DNA from: Bradyrhizobiaceae bacterium
GTDB taxonomy: Bacteria; Pseudomonadota; Alphaproteobacteria; Rhizobiales; Xanthobacteraceae
Length of the DNA stretch: 35,097 nt
Reading direction: 5' to 3'
NCBI GenBank assembly: GCA_947481635.1
Contig: CANKHJ010000028.1
Coordinates: 1-35,097 of the forward strand
Part shown: positions 34,720-35,097 of the stretch, in pieces
Position numbering within the stretch: the first letter of the stretch is position 1
How the letters are laid out: every line of letters begins with the position of its first letter
Made by a program: the position numbers and the translations under genes
Notes under the pieces: model-generated
The model's database searches: none
Told to the model about the DNA's origin: nothing
Seen by the model: the letters and a program-made list of their open reading frames with translations, nothing else

Positions 34720-35097
34720 CTATTCGCGTAATGTACGCGCGCTTTCATGCCAGGGGATGAAGAACCGCCGCATGGCAACGACGAAGGCGTAGAAGATGAA
34801 ACCCATCACCGACAGATGGATAATGACCGCAAACAGCGCCGTGGTGTTGTAGGAATTCATCTCCTTCACCGCGAGATTGCCGAGGCCCTCGCTGCCGCCG
34901 AGATATTCCCCGACCACGGTGCCGATGATCGACAGCACGATGCCGACTTCCATGCCGGTCAGGATGTAGGGAAGGGCGCTCGGAAATTCGAGTTGCGTCA
35001 CGGTCTGCCAGCGCGAGGCATTGAGGCTTGCGAGCACCTCGATGTGGCCGCGATCGACCGATTTCACGCCCAGCACGGTGTTGAGCAGGATCGGGAA
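34720..35097 (-). CDS. ABC transporter permease (SsuC/TauC type), N-terminus cut by window
   Basis: The frame is open from the right edge (35097) to TAG at 34720, giving 125 visible C-terminal residues. The EAA-loop motif that contacts the ATPase is seen: EVLASLNASRWQTVTQLEFP followed by SALPYILTGMEVG, then VVGEYLGGSEGLGNLAV and a last membrane helix FAVIIHLSVMGFIFYAFVVA. This matches permeases of nitrate/sulfonate/taurine-type importers. It is on the same strand as the Bug-VOC cluster but separated by 163 bp with a palindrome, so it probably belongs to a different transport operon. Confidence 0.88.
   Translation of the reverse strand, partial: FPILLNTVLGVKSVDRGHIEVLASLNASRWQTVTQLEFPSALPYILTGMEVGIVLSIIGTVVGEYLGGSEGLGNLAVKEMNSYNTTALFAVIIHLSVMGFIFYAFVVAMRRFFIPWHESARTLRE

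Overview
The window is high-GC chromosomal DNA of an alphaproteobacterium, most likely order Hyphomicrobiales (Rhizobiales) near the Bradyrhizobiaceae/Xanthobacteraceae. This rests on the LdtR-type MarR regulator, the Asp-rich (Mg-type) HemB, the glyA-nrdR-ribD-ribE-ribH-nusB-thiL string, the bamE / cytochrome bc1 chaperone / DUF177-plsX-fabH-ihfA-merR neighbourhood, the K+-independent membrane pyrophosphatase, many Bug/TctC-type periplasmic receptors and three families of rhizobial-style palindromic repeats. Genus cannot be fixed from the sequence. I see no rRNA, tRNA, CRISPR array, prophage or IS element.

Layout. 1-3309: 3' part of a threonine ammonia-lyase, then a Bug receptor and hemB on the minus strand. 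3572-7263: a valine-degradation module (isobutyryl-CoA dehydrogenase, 3-hydroxyisobutyryl-CoA hydrolase, a coupled small membrane protein, 3-hydroxyisobutyrate dehydrogenase). 7517-9618: ldtR, a small lysine-rich protein, a TPR protein and a split-barrel flavin-type protein that starts with TTG. 9849-15543: glyA, then a tightly overlapped nrdR-ribD-ribE-ribH-nusB-thiL operon for riboflavin and thiamine cofactors. 15560-18452: an FMN-dependent 2-hydroxyacid oxidase, an MFS transporter and a convergent VOC protein. 18719-20851: hppA. 21156-26597: envelope and lipid genes (bamE; bc1 chaperone, DUF177, plsX, fabH), ihfA, a MerR regulator and a lipocalin-like protein.

26804-35097 is the accessory part, almost all on the minus strand. 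It holds an SDR/Bug pair and then a probable catabolic operon, in transcription order: Bug, VOC, Bug, fumarylacetoacetase-family protein, ACMSD-type amidohydrolase, Bug. The last two overlap by ATGA. The first two Bugs are close paralogues, and a perfect 8-bp-arm palindrome lies just upstream of the first. Receptors, a metal-dependent VOC enzyme, a C-C hydrolase and a metal-dependent decarboxylase/hydrolase suggest uptake and breakdown of an organic acid, possibly aromatic; the substrate is unknown. An ABC permease gene is cut by the right edge.

The best candidates for something undescribed are this receptor-rich operon, an SDR that has lost its catalytic Ser-Tyr-Lys, a 32-residue membrane miniprotein gene at 28846-28944 divergent from that SDR, and the distribution of composite palindromic repeats, three of four copies of one family lying between convergent genes.
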